A stretch of DNA of 64,000 nucleotides, taken from positions 2,542,001 through 2,606,000 of the forward strand of contig NZ_JAGINX010000001.1 in assembly GCF_017876395.1 (NCBI RefSeq), read 5' to 3'. The notes under the pieces are model-generated. The model had not been told where the DNA came from and made no database searches. It saw only the letters and a list, made by a program, of their open reading frames with translations. The position numbers were made by a program, and so were the translations under genes. This stretch comes from Nesterenkonia lacusekhoensis. Its GTDB lineage: Bacteria; Actinomycetota; Actinomycetes; Actinomycetales; Micrococcaceae. How positions within the stretch are numbered: position 1 is the stretch's first letter; every line of letters starts with the position of its first letter. Positions 46,256 through 54,433 of the stretch are shown one piece after another.

Positions 46256-47913
46256 CAGGGTCCTTTCGGCTCGGGAGGGTCAGTCTCAGCGGTCGTGCGG
46301 GGGCGGTGCGTCGAGCTGTGGTCGTGCGTCGAGTCCAGACGAACGCGCCGCTGGGCGACCTGCTCGGCCCAGGCCAGGTCGTGGGTGGTGGTCAGCACGG
46401 CCGCCCCGGCGGCGGCGACGTCGCGCAGCAGCCCGGTCAGCCGCTGCATGCCGGGATGGTCGCGGCCCAGCGTGGGCTCATCCAGCAGCAGGACCTGCGG
46501 ACGCAGCAGCAGCGCCGTGGCGATCACCAGGTCCTTCTGCCGGGCAGGTGACAGGTCATAGGGGTGAGACTGGGCCGCCTCCGACAGCCCGGTCCGGTGC
46601 AGCAGCTCCGTGACGACGCCGTCGCGTGCGGCCCGGACCGCCGCGCGGTCCCGACGCCGGTGACGCGGCAGCGGCACAGAACGTTCCAGTTCGGCGCGGA
46701 CGGTGGAGGCCGAGAGCTGGGCGCTCGGATCCTGCCCCACCCACGCCAGCGTGCCCGCGCGCCGGTGGGCCGGCAGTTCGTCGAGTGCGAGCTCTGCGCT
46801 GCAGATCCGTCCGCTGACATCAGCATCGCGGCCCAGGAGGCCCGCCAGGGCACGCAACAGCGTGGATTTCCCCGACCCGTTGGCCCCTTCCAGCGTCACG
46901 ATCTCAGCCGGGGCGAGGCTCAGGCGGAAGTCTTCGAGGGTCGGGGTCCCGCCGCGGGAGACGCTGAGCTCCTCCACGGTGAGCACAGGGCGGACAGCAT
47001 CCACCGCTGAAGGAGCAGCCTGCCCGGCGGCCTCAGCTGGCCCAGCTGACCCGGCTGGCCCGGCTGACTCGGCGACCTCCGATGCGTCTGATCCGCGGGA
47101 ACCGAGCCCGGCGTCGCGGGCTTGCCCTGGGCTCGAACTCATCGGCTGGGCCTGAGTCTGTCCTGGCAGGCTGGACCAGACGCCGAACTCCTCCAGAGTT
47201 CCGTCATCTGCTGAGGAGGCCTCGCCAGCGGGGAGCTCCACCAGCTGCCCCTCCCGCAGGAAGGCTCTGCGCTCGCAGGCCGCGCTGAGCTCATCCTCCT
47301 GATGCCCGGCGATCAGCACCGCCCCACCCTCGGCGCAGTACTGCCGCAGCCCGTGCAGCAGGCGTGTTCGTGCGGCGGCGTCCAAGGAGAGTCCGGGCTG
47401 ATCCAGCACCAGCAGGGCAGGGCGCAGTCCGAGCAGCCCGGCCAGGGCGACGATCTGCCGCTCCCCGCCGGAGAGCGAATCCAACCGCCGGTCCAGCAGA
47501 TGCGCGCCGCCGAGATCAGCCAGTGCCGCTTCCGCCGCATGATCGCAGGCCCCTGTTCCGGCACCGGGCTCAGAGTGGGATTCGCGCCCTCGGAGCCGTC
47601 CGGGAAGCCGCAGCTCATCACGGACATAGCTGGTCATCCCGGTCTGCTGGGCCTCCGGATCATCGCCCAACATCACGACGCCGGACCCAGCCGCCGCAGT
47701 ACGGGTGCCGCTGACCCTGCCGCGGTCCTCCAGCAGTCCTGCCGCCAGCCGACAGAGCGTGGAGGTTCCAGATCCCTGGGCGCCCAGTACGGAGACCATC
47801 TGCCCGGGGGCGATGCGCAGATCCACACCGGAGAGCGCGGCAGATCTGGCACCCCGGTGATGGAAACCGGCCCCGGTCAGCTCCAGGACCGGCTCAGCTG
47901 TGTGATCACTCAC
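46255..47913 (-). CDS. Fused ECF-transporter ATPase (EcfA1-EcfA2), one degenerate site
   Basis: The 552-residue protein holds two ABC ATPase domains joined by an Ala/Gly/Pro/Ser-rich linker (about 265-320). Domain 1 has a changed Walker A, GAQGSGTS (residues 44-51, Thr50 for Lys), a Walker B LLVLDQPG with Gln for the catalytic Glu, and a good signature LSGGE. Domain 2 has normal GANGSGKST and LLLDEPTLG but a poor signature, LSPARQ. So one composite site should be inactive and the other competent. GTG 47913 is preferred (AGGAGG 7 nt upstream) and overlaps the EcfT end by 8 nt. It powers S-component uptake. Confidence 0.88.
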   Translation of the reverse strand: MSDHTAEPVLELTGAGFHHRGARSAALSGVDLRIAPGQMVSVLGAQGSGTSTLCRLAAGLLEDRGRVSGTRTAAAGSGVVMLGDDPEAQQTGMTSYVRDELRLPGRLRGRESHSEPGAGTGACDHAAEAALADLGGAHLLDRRLDSLSGGERQIVALAGLLGLRPALLVLDQPGLSLDAAARTRLLHGLRQYCAEGGAVLIAGHQEDELSAACERRAFLREGQLVELPAGEASSADDGTLEEFGVWSSLPGQTQAQPMSSSPGQARDAGLGSRGSDASEVAESAGPAGSAGPAEAAGQAAPSAVDAVRPVLTVEELSVSRGGTPTLEDFRLSLAPAEIVTLEGANGSGKSTLLRALAGLLGRDADVSGRICSAELALDELPAHRRAGTLAWVGQDPSAQLSASTVRAELERSVPLPRHRRRDRAAVRAARDGVVTELLHRTGLSEAAQSHPYDLSPARQKDLVIATALLLRPQVLLLDEPTLGRDHPGMQRLTGLLRDVAAAGAAVLTTTHDLAWAEQVAQRRVRLDSTHDHSSTHRPRTTAETDPPEPKGP

Positions 47914-48730
47914 CGGAACCACCTCCTGTCCGCAGCTCGATCCCCAGGAGCCCCAGCAGGTCTCCGGCGCCGGGCAGCACCAGCACACCAGTCACCGACG
48001 CCGCGACCAGACCGACGCTGAGCGCCGCAGCGGCCCAGCGCAGCAGCTGTTGGGCGCCGGCGTCGTGATGGTCCTGCAGCGGGGCGGGCCGGGGGCAGCG
48101 CCCGAAGCCCCGCTGGGTGAGGGTGTCGTGACGCTGATCCAGCTGCACCAGCACTGAGGTGAACAGCCCGCCCAGGATTCCGGGCAGCAGTCGCAGCCGA
48201 ACGCAGAGCCGCGTGACGTCCCATCCGCGGGCCGAGCGGGACGCCAACGCATCGGCGGTGCGGTGCCGCAGCAGCGGGATCAGGCTCATCGCCGCCGAGC
48301 AGACGTAGGCGATGCTCAGGGGCAGGCGCAGCCGCGTCATGGCGTCGAAGACCCGCGCGGAGTCGGAGCTGAAACCGAAGAGCGCACAGACGGCGATGAC
48401 CGCGGCGACCCGCAGCCACAGCTGCAGGGCGACGGTCAAACCTTCCGCGGTGACTGCCGCCGGGCCGGCGCTCCAGAGCACAGTCACCTCCTGCCCCGGA
48501 TAGAAGAGCCCCTGGATCAGGCCGACCATGATCAGCATGGGCCCGGCCAGCACTGCCACGGTCAGCAGCCAGCGTCTGAGGCTCACTGCGGAGGACAGCA
48601 CGGCGCAGGCCGCGGCGCAGAGCAGCACAGCGGCCGGAACCAGGGGAGAGGGGATCCCGAAGACCACCAGAAGTCCGCAGAGCAGCAGGACCAGTTCGGT
48701 GGCAGGATGCAGCCCGTTCGGGCGGAGCAT
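47906..48730 (-). CDS. ecfT: ECF transporter transmembrane component EcfT
   Basis: The 274-residue membrane protein has the CbiQ/EcfT layout: HPATELVLLLCGLLVVF at the start, four to five helices, and a cytoplasmic coupling helix with ALASRSARGWD, where the conserved EcfT motif Ala-Arg-Gly is seen as SARG. A second such motif, TLTQRGFGR, lies near residue 207. It joins the S component to the ATPase. Its start follows the S-component stop with no gap. Confidence 0.85.
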   Translation of the reverse strand: MLRPNGLHPATELVLLLCGLLVVFGIPSPLVPAAVLLCAAACAVLSSAVSLRRWLLTVAVLAGPMLIMVGLIQGLFYPGQEVTVLWSAGPAAVTAEGLTVALQLWLRVAAVIAVCALFGFSSDSARVFDAMTRLRLPLSIAYVCSAAMSLIPLLRHRTADALASRSARGWDVTRLCVRLRLLPGILGGLFTSVLVQLDQRHDTLTQRGFGRCPRPAPLQDHHDAGAQQLLRWAAAALSVGLVAASVTGVLVLPGAGDLLGLLGIELRTGGGSGE

Positions 48731-49561
48731 TCAGCGTTCGGGCAGCGAATGCCGGGTGAAGGGATGTCGCCCCAGCAGGCGCAGCGGCAGTGCGCGCAGC
48801 ACCAGCAGGGCCAGCAGGAAGATCAGGGCCTTGTCCGCAGTGTCGGAGAGCAGGCTCTGCAGCGTGGTCGCATAGAGCATCTCCAGCCCTGCCGCCTGCA
48901 TCGTGGCCACCACACCGCCGGTCCCGACGCCGAGCCCGCCGCCGAAGACGAAGGCCGCCACCGGGGCGCCCAGGGCGCCGGCCGGAATGCCGGCGACCAG
49001 TCCGGTCAGCAGAGCGGACCAGACGGCGCGGAACGCTCCGATCCGTGCAGCCCAGCCGGCGGCCGCGCCGATGAAGGCGGCACCTGCGGTGAAGGCGATG
49101 ACTGTGGGGTTGATGGTCACACCCCAGATGACGTTGGTCAGCACTGCGGTCAGTGCGCCGGCGGCGGGTCCGGCGATCACACCGACCACCACGGAGCCCA
49201 GCGAGTCCAGATAGAGGGGGATCGGGGTCATCGTGCCGACGATCTGCCCGACCACGATGTTCAGGGCGATGGCGGCGGGCATGACCGCCAGGATGGTGCG
49301 TGGGATCAGCGGGAGGGTGCCGGCGGCGATCAGCAGGCCGCCGGCCAGATAGCCGAGCATCACCCAGAGGGTGGTGTGGCCGAGGTCGTGGCCCAGAGTG
49401 GCCGGCTGGGTCATCAGCACCGTCAGATAGGTGGCGATGATGACGGCTGCCCCGGCGGCCGTCAGGGCGTGGGCCCACAGCGGGCCGGGTGTCTTGGATT
49501 CTCCGGGATCCGCGGCCATGGCGGCGGACCCCTGCCCAGAGGCGCTGGCAGGGGAGGTCAT
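48731..49561 (-). CDS. ECF transporter substrate-binding (S) component
   Basis: The 276-residue protein has a hydrophilic N-terminal stretch and six or more helices. Key parts are NIVVGQIVGTMTPIPLYLDSLGSVVVGVIAGPAAGALTAVLTNVIWG, typical of S components whose substrate is a base or vitamin, and a Gly-rich stretch FGGGLGVGTGGV. The substrate is inferred from the operon: a nucleoside hydrolase precedes it and a YhhQ transporter closes the unit, so a queuosine-type nucleoside or base is the leading guess. The start overlaps the hydrolase stop by 4 nt (ATGA). Confidence 0.82.
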   Translation of the reverse strand: MTSPASASGQGSAAMAADPGESKTPGPLWAHALTAAGAAVIIATYLTVLMTQPATLGHDLGHTTLWVMLGYLAGGLLIAAGTLPLIPRTILAVMPAAIALNIVVGQIVGTMTPIPLYLDSLGSVVVGVIAGPAAGALTAVLTNVIWGVTINPTVIAFTAGAAFIGAAAGWAARIGAFRAVWSALLTGLVAGIPAGALGAPVAAFVFGGGLGVGTGGVVATMQAAGLEMLYATTLQSLLSDTADKALIFLLALLVLRALPLRLLGRHPFTRHSLPER

Positions 49562-50640
49562 CGTGGTCCTCTCATCAGTGATGTGGTCAGGTGGCTGAGG
49601 AAGGTCTCGGCGTCGATGCTGCGGACGATCTCGGCGTTGGCGGGAAGGTCCCAGCGGCCCAGCCAATCCGCGACGGTCTCGCCGCGGGTCAGCGTTCCGG
49701 TCAGCTCGACCCCGACCGGCGCGACGGCGCTCTCAGCCCAAGGGATTATGCCGGGTTCCGGGCGGGCAGGCGAATTGCGCGCCCACTCCACTGCGGCGGC
49801 CAGCACGTAGGGGTCGTGGATATGGGCGAGGTAACCGTGGCCGTCCGCCTCGTGGCACTCGAAGTAGAAGCGCAGCGCCTCGGCCAGCTGTTCCAGGAAG
49901 GCGCTCCAGCCCGGGGTGGTCTCTGCGGAGGTGATCTGCTCCAGGCGCTGCGGGGTCAGGGTCACCGCCTCAGTGGCTTCGATGGGGCCGAGCACCGGCA
50001 GGTGGGCGCTCTCACGCTGCGCAGCCTCCCCGAAGGCTTCGAACACCTGCTGGGCGGCCTCCGGGTCGTAGGTGATGTTCCATTCGGTGGTGGGCCGGGT
50101 GTTGCCCCGATAGTTGAAGGCACCGCCCATGATGAACAGTCGGCGGATCAGCCGCGGCAGCTCGGGCTCCAGCTCCAGCGCCAGGGCCAGGTTGGTGCAC
50201 GGGCCGGTCACGACGCCGATCAGCTCACCCGGGTGCTGCCGGGCCGCGTCCACCCAGGCCCGGGCGGCGTCGAGGTGGGGGCCGCCGGAAGGGCCGTCGG
50301 TGGGGTTGCCAGGGGAGCCGCCGCCGTCGGGAGCGGGGAAGGTGGGGAGCTGGATGTCGGGGAGCTGGGCGTAGCCCGCACCGGTGTCCCCATGGGTCTC
50401 TTCGGCGTACTCGCTGGCTCCGGCCAGCGGGTGCTCGGCGCCGCGGTGCACCGGCAGATCGCTGCGCCCGGCGAGCTCGAGCCAGCCCAGCGTGTTCTTG
50501 ACGACCTGTGCGGTGGAGACGTTGCCGCCGCTGGCTGCGATGCCGGTGATCGTCACATCGGGTTGGCAGAGGAGATAGCCCAGCGCGACGGCGTCGTCGA
50601 TGCCTGGGTCACAGTCCAGGAACAGCGGAATGGATGTCAT
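49558..50640 (-). CDS. Inosine-uridine-type nucleoside hydrolase (QueK-like candidate)
   Basis: The 360-residue protein starts with IPLFLDCDPGIDDAVALGYLL, the Ca-binding DxDPGxDD motif of ribonucleoside hydrolases. It also has VTGPCTNLALALELEP, FIMGGAFNYRGNTRPTTEWNITYDPEAAQQVF and a late HIHDPYVLAAA motif. It is longer than common family members through inserts near residues 85-105 and 205-240. It is the first gene of the ECF/YhhQ operon, so it probably frees a base from the imported nucleoside. In Clostridioides difficile a related hydrolase (QueK) cleaves queuosine; the same job here is inference. Element C2 lies directly upstream. Confidence 0.85.
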   Translation of the reverse strand: MTSIPLFLDCDPGIDDAVALGYLLCQPDVTITGIAASGGNVSTAQVVKNTLGWLELAGRSDLPVHRGAEHPLAGASEYAEETHGDTGAGYAQLPDIQLPTFPAPDGGGSPGNPTDGPSGGPHLDAARAWVDAARQHPGELIGVVTGPCTNLALALELEPELPRLIRRLFIMGGAFNYRGNTRPTTEWNITYDPEAAQQVFEAFGEAAQRESAHLPVLGPIEATEAVTLTPQRLEQITSAETTPGWSAFLEQLAEALRFYFECHEADGHGYLAHIHDPYVLAAAVEWARNSPARPEPGIIPWAESAVAPVGVELTGTLTRGETVADWLGRWDLPANAEIVRSIDAETFLSHLTTSLMRGPR

Positions 50641-50651
50641 CTCCCCATTCT

Positions 50652-50727
50652 GGCGGTTCGAGCGGAGTTTCGGCCCTTTTCAGCCGATTTCGACGATCAT
50701 AAGGGCCAGAACCCCGCTCGAATCGCC
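50652..50727. repeat. 76-nt palindromic element, family C copy 2 (inverted)
   Basis: The arms GGCGGTTCGAGCGGAG and CCCCGCTCGAATCGCC pair with two mismatches. Its reverse complement aligns with copies 1 and 3, including TTCGAGCGGGGTTCTGGCCC. It fills the gap between purM and the nucleoside hydrolase gene, both on the minus strand. Confidence 0.85.
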
Positions 50728-50730
50728 TGC

Positions 50731-51933
50731 TCAGGCGTAGGAGCCGCGCAGCAGCACGCCGCCGCCGTCCACGCCCTTGGCGCCCTGGACGAAGTCATCG
50801 CCCGCGCCGGTGACGTCCTCCGGTGAGTATTCGGCGATCTCGCCCATTACCCAGGCGCTCTGACCTGCGGCGCTGAGGTGAGCCACGGCCTCGTCCGCCT
50901 TCTCCGGAGCCACGACGGTGACCATGCCCACGCCGAGGTTCAGCGTGCGTTCCAGGTCCGCCTGGGGTACGCCGCCCAGCTCTGCGATCACGTTGAACAC
51001 GGCCGGCCAGGACCAGGTGGAACGGTCCACTGTGGCCATGAGCCCGTGGGGCAGCACGCGGGCCAGGTTCGCGGCCAGGCCGCCTCCGGTGACGTGGCTG
51101 AAGCCGCGCACGGGCAGATCCCCACCGAGGCCCTCAGAACGCTCCGCGTTCTCAGGGAACCCTCCCTCGGCGGAGGCCCCTGATATGTGTCCCTCAGCGG
51201 GATCGCCGTTGAGCGCGGTGATCAGGTCCAGGCAGGGCTGGGTGTAGAGGCGGGTGGGCTCCAGCAGCTCCTCACCCAGGGTGCGGCCGAACTCCGGCAC
51301 CTGGCGGGACCAGTCCCATCCGGCCGCGGAGATGACCCGGCGGACCAGGGAGTACCCGTTGGAGTGGATGCCGGAGGCCTTCATGCCGATGACCACGTCA
51401 CCGGCGCGGACCCGCTCCGGGCCGAGCACTGCGGAGGAGTCCACCACGCCGGTGGCGGCACCGGCGACGTCGTACTCGTGCTCACCCAGCAGGCCCGGGT
51501 GCTCGGCGGTCTCCCCGCCGACGAGGGCCGTGCCGGCCTCAGCGGAGGCCTTCGCGATGCCGGAGACGATGTCGGCGATGCGTGTGGGCTCAACCTTGCC
51601 GCAGGCGATGTAGTCGGTCATGAACAGCGGCTTGGCGCCCATGACCACGATGTCGTCGACCACCATGCCCACCAGGTCGAAGCCGATGGTGTCGTGCTTG
51701 TCCATCGCCTGAGCGATCGCCACCTTGGTGCCCACACCGTCGGTGGAGGTGGCCAGCAACGGGTGCGGCAGCCGCTTGAGCTCGGAGGCGTCATACAGGC
51801 CGGCGAAGGCCCCGACGCCGCCCATCACCTGGGGGCCGTGGGTGGCCTCGATATGAGCCTTCATCAGCTCGACGGCGCGGTCCCCGGCCTCCACGTCCAC
51901 ACCGGCGGAGGCATACGTGATGGGTTCGCTCAA
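50731..51933 (-). CDS. purM: Phosphoribosylformylglycinamidine cyclo-ligase
   Basis: The 400-residue protein makes aminoimidazole ribonucleotide from FGAM. It has ITYASAGVDVEAGDRAVELM, ATSTDGVGTKVAIAQ, GFDLVGMVVDDIVVMGAKPLFMTDYIACGKV, ALVGGETAEHPGL and VTGGGLAANLARVLP, all PurM signatures. It is about 50 residues longer than usual because of an insert around residue 250 (AEGGFPENAERSEGLGG). The start is TTG at 51933, 3 nt after the purF stop, with GAGAAGG inside the purF end as ribosome-binding site. Confidence 0.95.
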   Translation of the reverse strand: MSEPITYASAGVDVEAGDRAVELMKAHIEATHGPQVMGGVGAFAGLYDASELKRLPHPLLATSTDGVGTKVAIAQAMDKHDTIGFDLVGMVVDDIVVMGAKPLFMTDYIACGKVEPTRIADIVSGIAKASAEAGTALVGGETAEHPGLLGEHEYDVAGAATGVVDSSAVLGPERVRAGDVVIGMKASGIHSNGYSLVRRVISAAGWDWSRQVPEFGRTLGEELLEPTRLYTQPCLDLITALNGDPAEGHISGASAEGGFPENAERSEGLGGDLPVRGFSHVTGGGLAANLARVLPHGLMATVDRSTWSWPAVFNVIAELGGVPQADLERTLNLGVGMVTVVAPEKADEAVAHLSAAGQSAWVMGEIAEYSPEDVTGAGDDFVQGAKGVDGGGVLLRGSYA

Positions 51934-51936
51934 GGG

Positions 51937-53505
51937 TCAGACCTTCTCTTTCAGCGGGGGTTCGTTCTCATCCAGCTCGAACTCGGAGTCCGGACCGGGC
52001 TCGCAGCCGGTCTGGGCGCGCTTCTTCATCCCGGGCAGCGAGGGCTGCTCCAGCAGCATCTTGCCGCGGCGCTCCTCCGGGGGGAGCTCGATGGGGTACT
52101 CCCCGGAGAAGCAGGCGGTGCACAGCGACGAGCGCGGCTGACCGGTGGCGGCGATCATGCCGTCCTCGGAGATGTAGGCCAGCGAATCCGCTCCGACGGC
52201 CTGGGTGATCTCGTCCATCGTGGCGCCGTTGGCGATCAGCTCGGCGCGGGTGGCGAAGTCGATTCCGTAGAAGCAGGGCCACTTGATCGGCGGTGAGGAG
52301 ATCTTCACGTGGACCTCCTTGGCACCGGCCTCCTTGAGCATCCGCACGATGGCCCGCTGCGTGTTGCCGCGGACGATGGAGTCGTCTACGACCACCACAC
52401 GCTTGTCCTTGACCACGTGGGCCTGCACGTTGAGCTTCAGCCGGATGCCCAGCTGTCGCAGCGTCTGGGAGGGCTGGATGAAGGTCCGGCCCACATAGGA
52501 GTTCTTGATGAAGCCCTGGGCGAAAGGCAGCCCGGACTCTTCGGCGTAGCCCACCGCCGCGGGTGTGCCGGATTCGGGGACCGGGATCACGATGTCGGCG
52601 TCGTGGGAGTCCTCGCGGGCCAGCTGGCGGCCCATATCGACGCGGGACTCGTAGACCGAACGACCGTTGATCGCGGCGTCGGGGCGGGCCAGATAGACGT
52701 ATTCGAAGACGCAGCGGGCCGGGGCCGACTCGGCGAATCGGTGGGAGCGCACCCCGTCGGCGTCGATGGCGATGAACTCACCGGGCTCGATCTCTCGGAT
52801 GACGGAGGCGCCTACGGTGGCCAGAGCTGACTGCTCGGAGGCGACCACCCAGCCCCGGTCCAGCCGTCCCAGCACCAGCGGGCGCACGCCCTGCGGGTCG
52901 CGGGCGGCGTACAGGGTGTTCTCGGTCATGAAGACCAGGCAGAACGCGCCCTTCAGAGTGGGCAGCAGGTTCAGCGACTGCTCCTCCAGGTCCTCGCCGG
53001 GCTGATCCTTCAGCAGGGCGGTGACCAGCGCGGTGTCGGTGGTGTTGCCGTGGCCCAGCTCTCCGAAGGACGGTTTGGTGCCGTGGCGTTCCACCAGCCG
53101 GTCGTAGAGGTCGGCGGAGTTGGTCAGGTTTCCGTTGTGTCCCAGTGCCACAGTGCCGAAGGGGCTGTCGCCCAAGGTGGGCTGGGCGTTGGACCACTGG
53201 TTGCCGCCGGTGGTGGAGTAGCGGCAGTGTCCGACGGCGATATGACCGTTCAGCGCGGTCAGCGTGGACTCGTCGAAGACCTGCGAGACCAGGCCCATGT
53301 CCTTATACACACGGATGGACTGCCCGTCGGAGGCGGCGATCCCCGCGGACTCCTGGCCGCGGTGCTGCAGCGCGTAGAGGCCGTAGTAGGCGAGCTTGGA
53401 GACCTCCTCGCCCGGGGCCCAGACGCCGAAGACTCCGCATTCGTCCTGCGGAAGGGGATCCTCGTCCAGGAGGTTGTGGTTGAGCCGGCCGTCAGCTCGG
53501 GTCAT
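51937..53505 (-). CDS. purF: Amidophosphoribosyltransferase
   Basis: The 522-residue first enzyme of purine synthesis makes phosphoribosylamine from PRPP and glutamine. The propeptide ends before Cys23 (CGVFGVW), the glutaminase nucleophile. HCRYSTTGGNQWSNAQP, GHNGNLTN and VVVVDDSIVRGNTQRAIVRML (PRPP loop) follow, as do Cys residues near the end (SLCTACFSGEYP) that may bind an Fe-S cluster as in B. subtilis PurF. AAGGAG precedes ATG 53505. It heads the purF-purM pair. Confidence 0.96.
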   Translation of the reverse strand: MTRADGRLNHNLLDEDPLPQDECGVFGVWAPGEEVSKLAYYGLYALQHRGQESAGIAASDGQSIRVYKDMGLVSQVFDESTLTALNGHIAVGHCRYSTTGGNQWSNAQPTLGDSPFGTVALGHNGNLTNSADLYDRLVERHGTKPSFGELGHGNTTDTALVTALLKDQPGEDLEEQSLNLLPTLKGAFCLVFMTENTLYAARDPQGVRPLVLGRLDRGWVVASEQSALATVGASVIREIEPGEFIAIDADGVRSHRFAESAPARCVFEYVYLARPDAAINGRSVYESRVDMGRQLAREDSHDADIVIPVPESGTPAAVGYAEESGLPFAQGFIKNSYVGRTFIQPSQTLRQLGIRLKLNVQAHVVKDKRVVVVDDSIVRGNTQRAIVRMLKEAGAKEVHVKISSPPIKWPCFYGIDFATRAELIANGATMDEITQAVGADSLAYISEDGMIAATGQPRSSLCTACFSGEYPIELPPEERRGKMLLEQPSLPGMKKRAQTGCEPGPDSEFELDENEPPLKEKV

Positions 53506-53782
53506 TCTGACTCCTTGTCGCGGAGTAGGTGCGGGTGCGACGGCGGGAGCGCCGTTCCAGGAACAACCAGATGCCGGCCGCGACCGACACCGTTGCCAGG
53601 GAGAGCACAAGGGTGAGGTAGCCGATCGATGCGGCCAGCGCGTAGTCCTCGGCGGGGCCGGTGATCAGCACGACGACGACGGCGGCCACCAGCGCTACAA
53701 GCACTCCGGCCACCAGGAAGGGGACCAGCTTGGGCGTGGGGCGGACCGTCACCTGGCGATCGGCGGGGACCTGAGAAGACAT
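53492..53782 (-). CDS. Small two-helix membrane protein upstream of purF
   Basis: The 96-residue protein has two membrane segments (VPFLVAGVLVALVAAVVVVLI and IGYLTLVLSLATVSVAAGIWLFL) and a basic C-terminus (ERRSRRRTRTY). Its end overlaps the purF start by 14 nt, so it is in the same transcript. Similar small proteins are found next to purF in other actinobacteria; the function is unknown. Confidence 0.7.
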   Translation of the reverse strand: MSSQVPADRQVTVRPTPKLVPFLVAGVLVALVAAVVVVLITGPAEDYALAASIGYLTLVLSLATVSVAAGIWLFLERRSRRRTRTYSATRSQNDPS

Positions 53783-53891
53783 GTCTTCAGTCTACCGGCC
53801 TGTGGGGATCCCTGCTGTCCCGGAGCATCTGCGCAGGTCTGTGCCCGCTGCGTCAGGTGTGTCCGGTTGAGGCACGTGTGCCCGTCTGTGC

Positions 53892-54242
53892 TCAGCCGCG
53901 GTCAGCGCGCCGGGTGGGTTGCGAGCCGTCTCCGGTGCGCTGTTCGGCGTCCTCGACCTGCTGCTCTGCCTGTTCGAGGAGGCTGCCGCTCAGCGGAGTG
54001 ATGAGCTCGGCGATGTCGGTCTCCAGCGTCTGGGCCAGCTGCAGCAGCACGCCCAGGCGTGGATTGGCCGGAGTCTGCTTGGCCTGATCGCTCAGGCCGC
54101 GCTCGAGCAGACTCAGATGTTGGAGGGAGATATCTGTCTCCAGGGCCACCTGCTCCAGAGAGAAGTGCCGCTCCTGTCGCAGCTGCCGCAGGCGCGCGCC
54201 GAAGGCGACGGCTTGCTCGGCGCTGGGTCTGGGATGCGGCAC
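53892..54242 (-). CDS. XRE-family transcriptional regulator
   Basis: The 116-residue protein starts with GTG 54242. A single Cro/C1 helix-turn-helix domain is seen in FGARLRQLRQERHFSLEQVALETDISLQHLSLLERG, followed by NPRLGVLLQLAQTLETDIAELI, the usual domain end. A short polar tail follows. Targets are unknown; it may be autoregulated from the A/T-richer 54243-54300 region. Confidence 0.85.
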   Translation of the reverse strand: MPHPRPSAEQAVAFGARLRQLRQERHFSLEQVALETDISLQHLSLLERGLSDQAKQTPANPRLGVLLQLAQTLETDIAELITPLSGSLLEQAEQQVEDAEQRTGDGSQPTRRADRG

Positions 54243-54347
54243 CCACCTACTAAAGGCCGCAGGTCAGCCAAAAGTCTTCAAGGTAAACATGGAAAATGTG
54301 GCGATCGAGGCGGCTGTGGGGCCGTGGTCGAGGCACCTGTGGCCGTG
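54243..54347. promoter_or_regulatory. Likely promoter region of the XRE gene
   Basis: This stretch is A/T-richer than its surroundings (AAAAGTCTTCAAGGTAAACA at 54259-54278). It lies directly upstream of the XRE start, which suggests its promoter and operator. No exact element is claimed. Confidence 0.35.
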
Positions 54348-54416
54348 ACCTGAGGTACCCGTGGGCGGCAACCTGAGGCGCCCGTGGGCAGTGACCTGAG
54401 GCGCCCGTGGGCGGCG
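54348..54416. repeat. Three 23-bp tandem repeats
   Basis: Units start at 54348, 54371 and 54394, each beginning ACCTGAGG and containing CCCGTGGGC. A weaker half unit precedes them. They lie just after the stop of the SCP_3 gene and upstream of the XRE gene. Confidence 0.75.
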
Positions 54417-54433
54417 CCCGCTGTGGCTGCTGC

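Noticed and set aside
54348-54416. 23-bp tandem repeats as a CRISPR or an origin iteron array
   Set aside because: The units are directly adjacent without spacers, only three copies, with no replication gene nearby.
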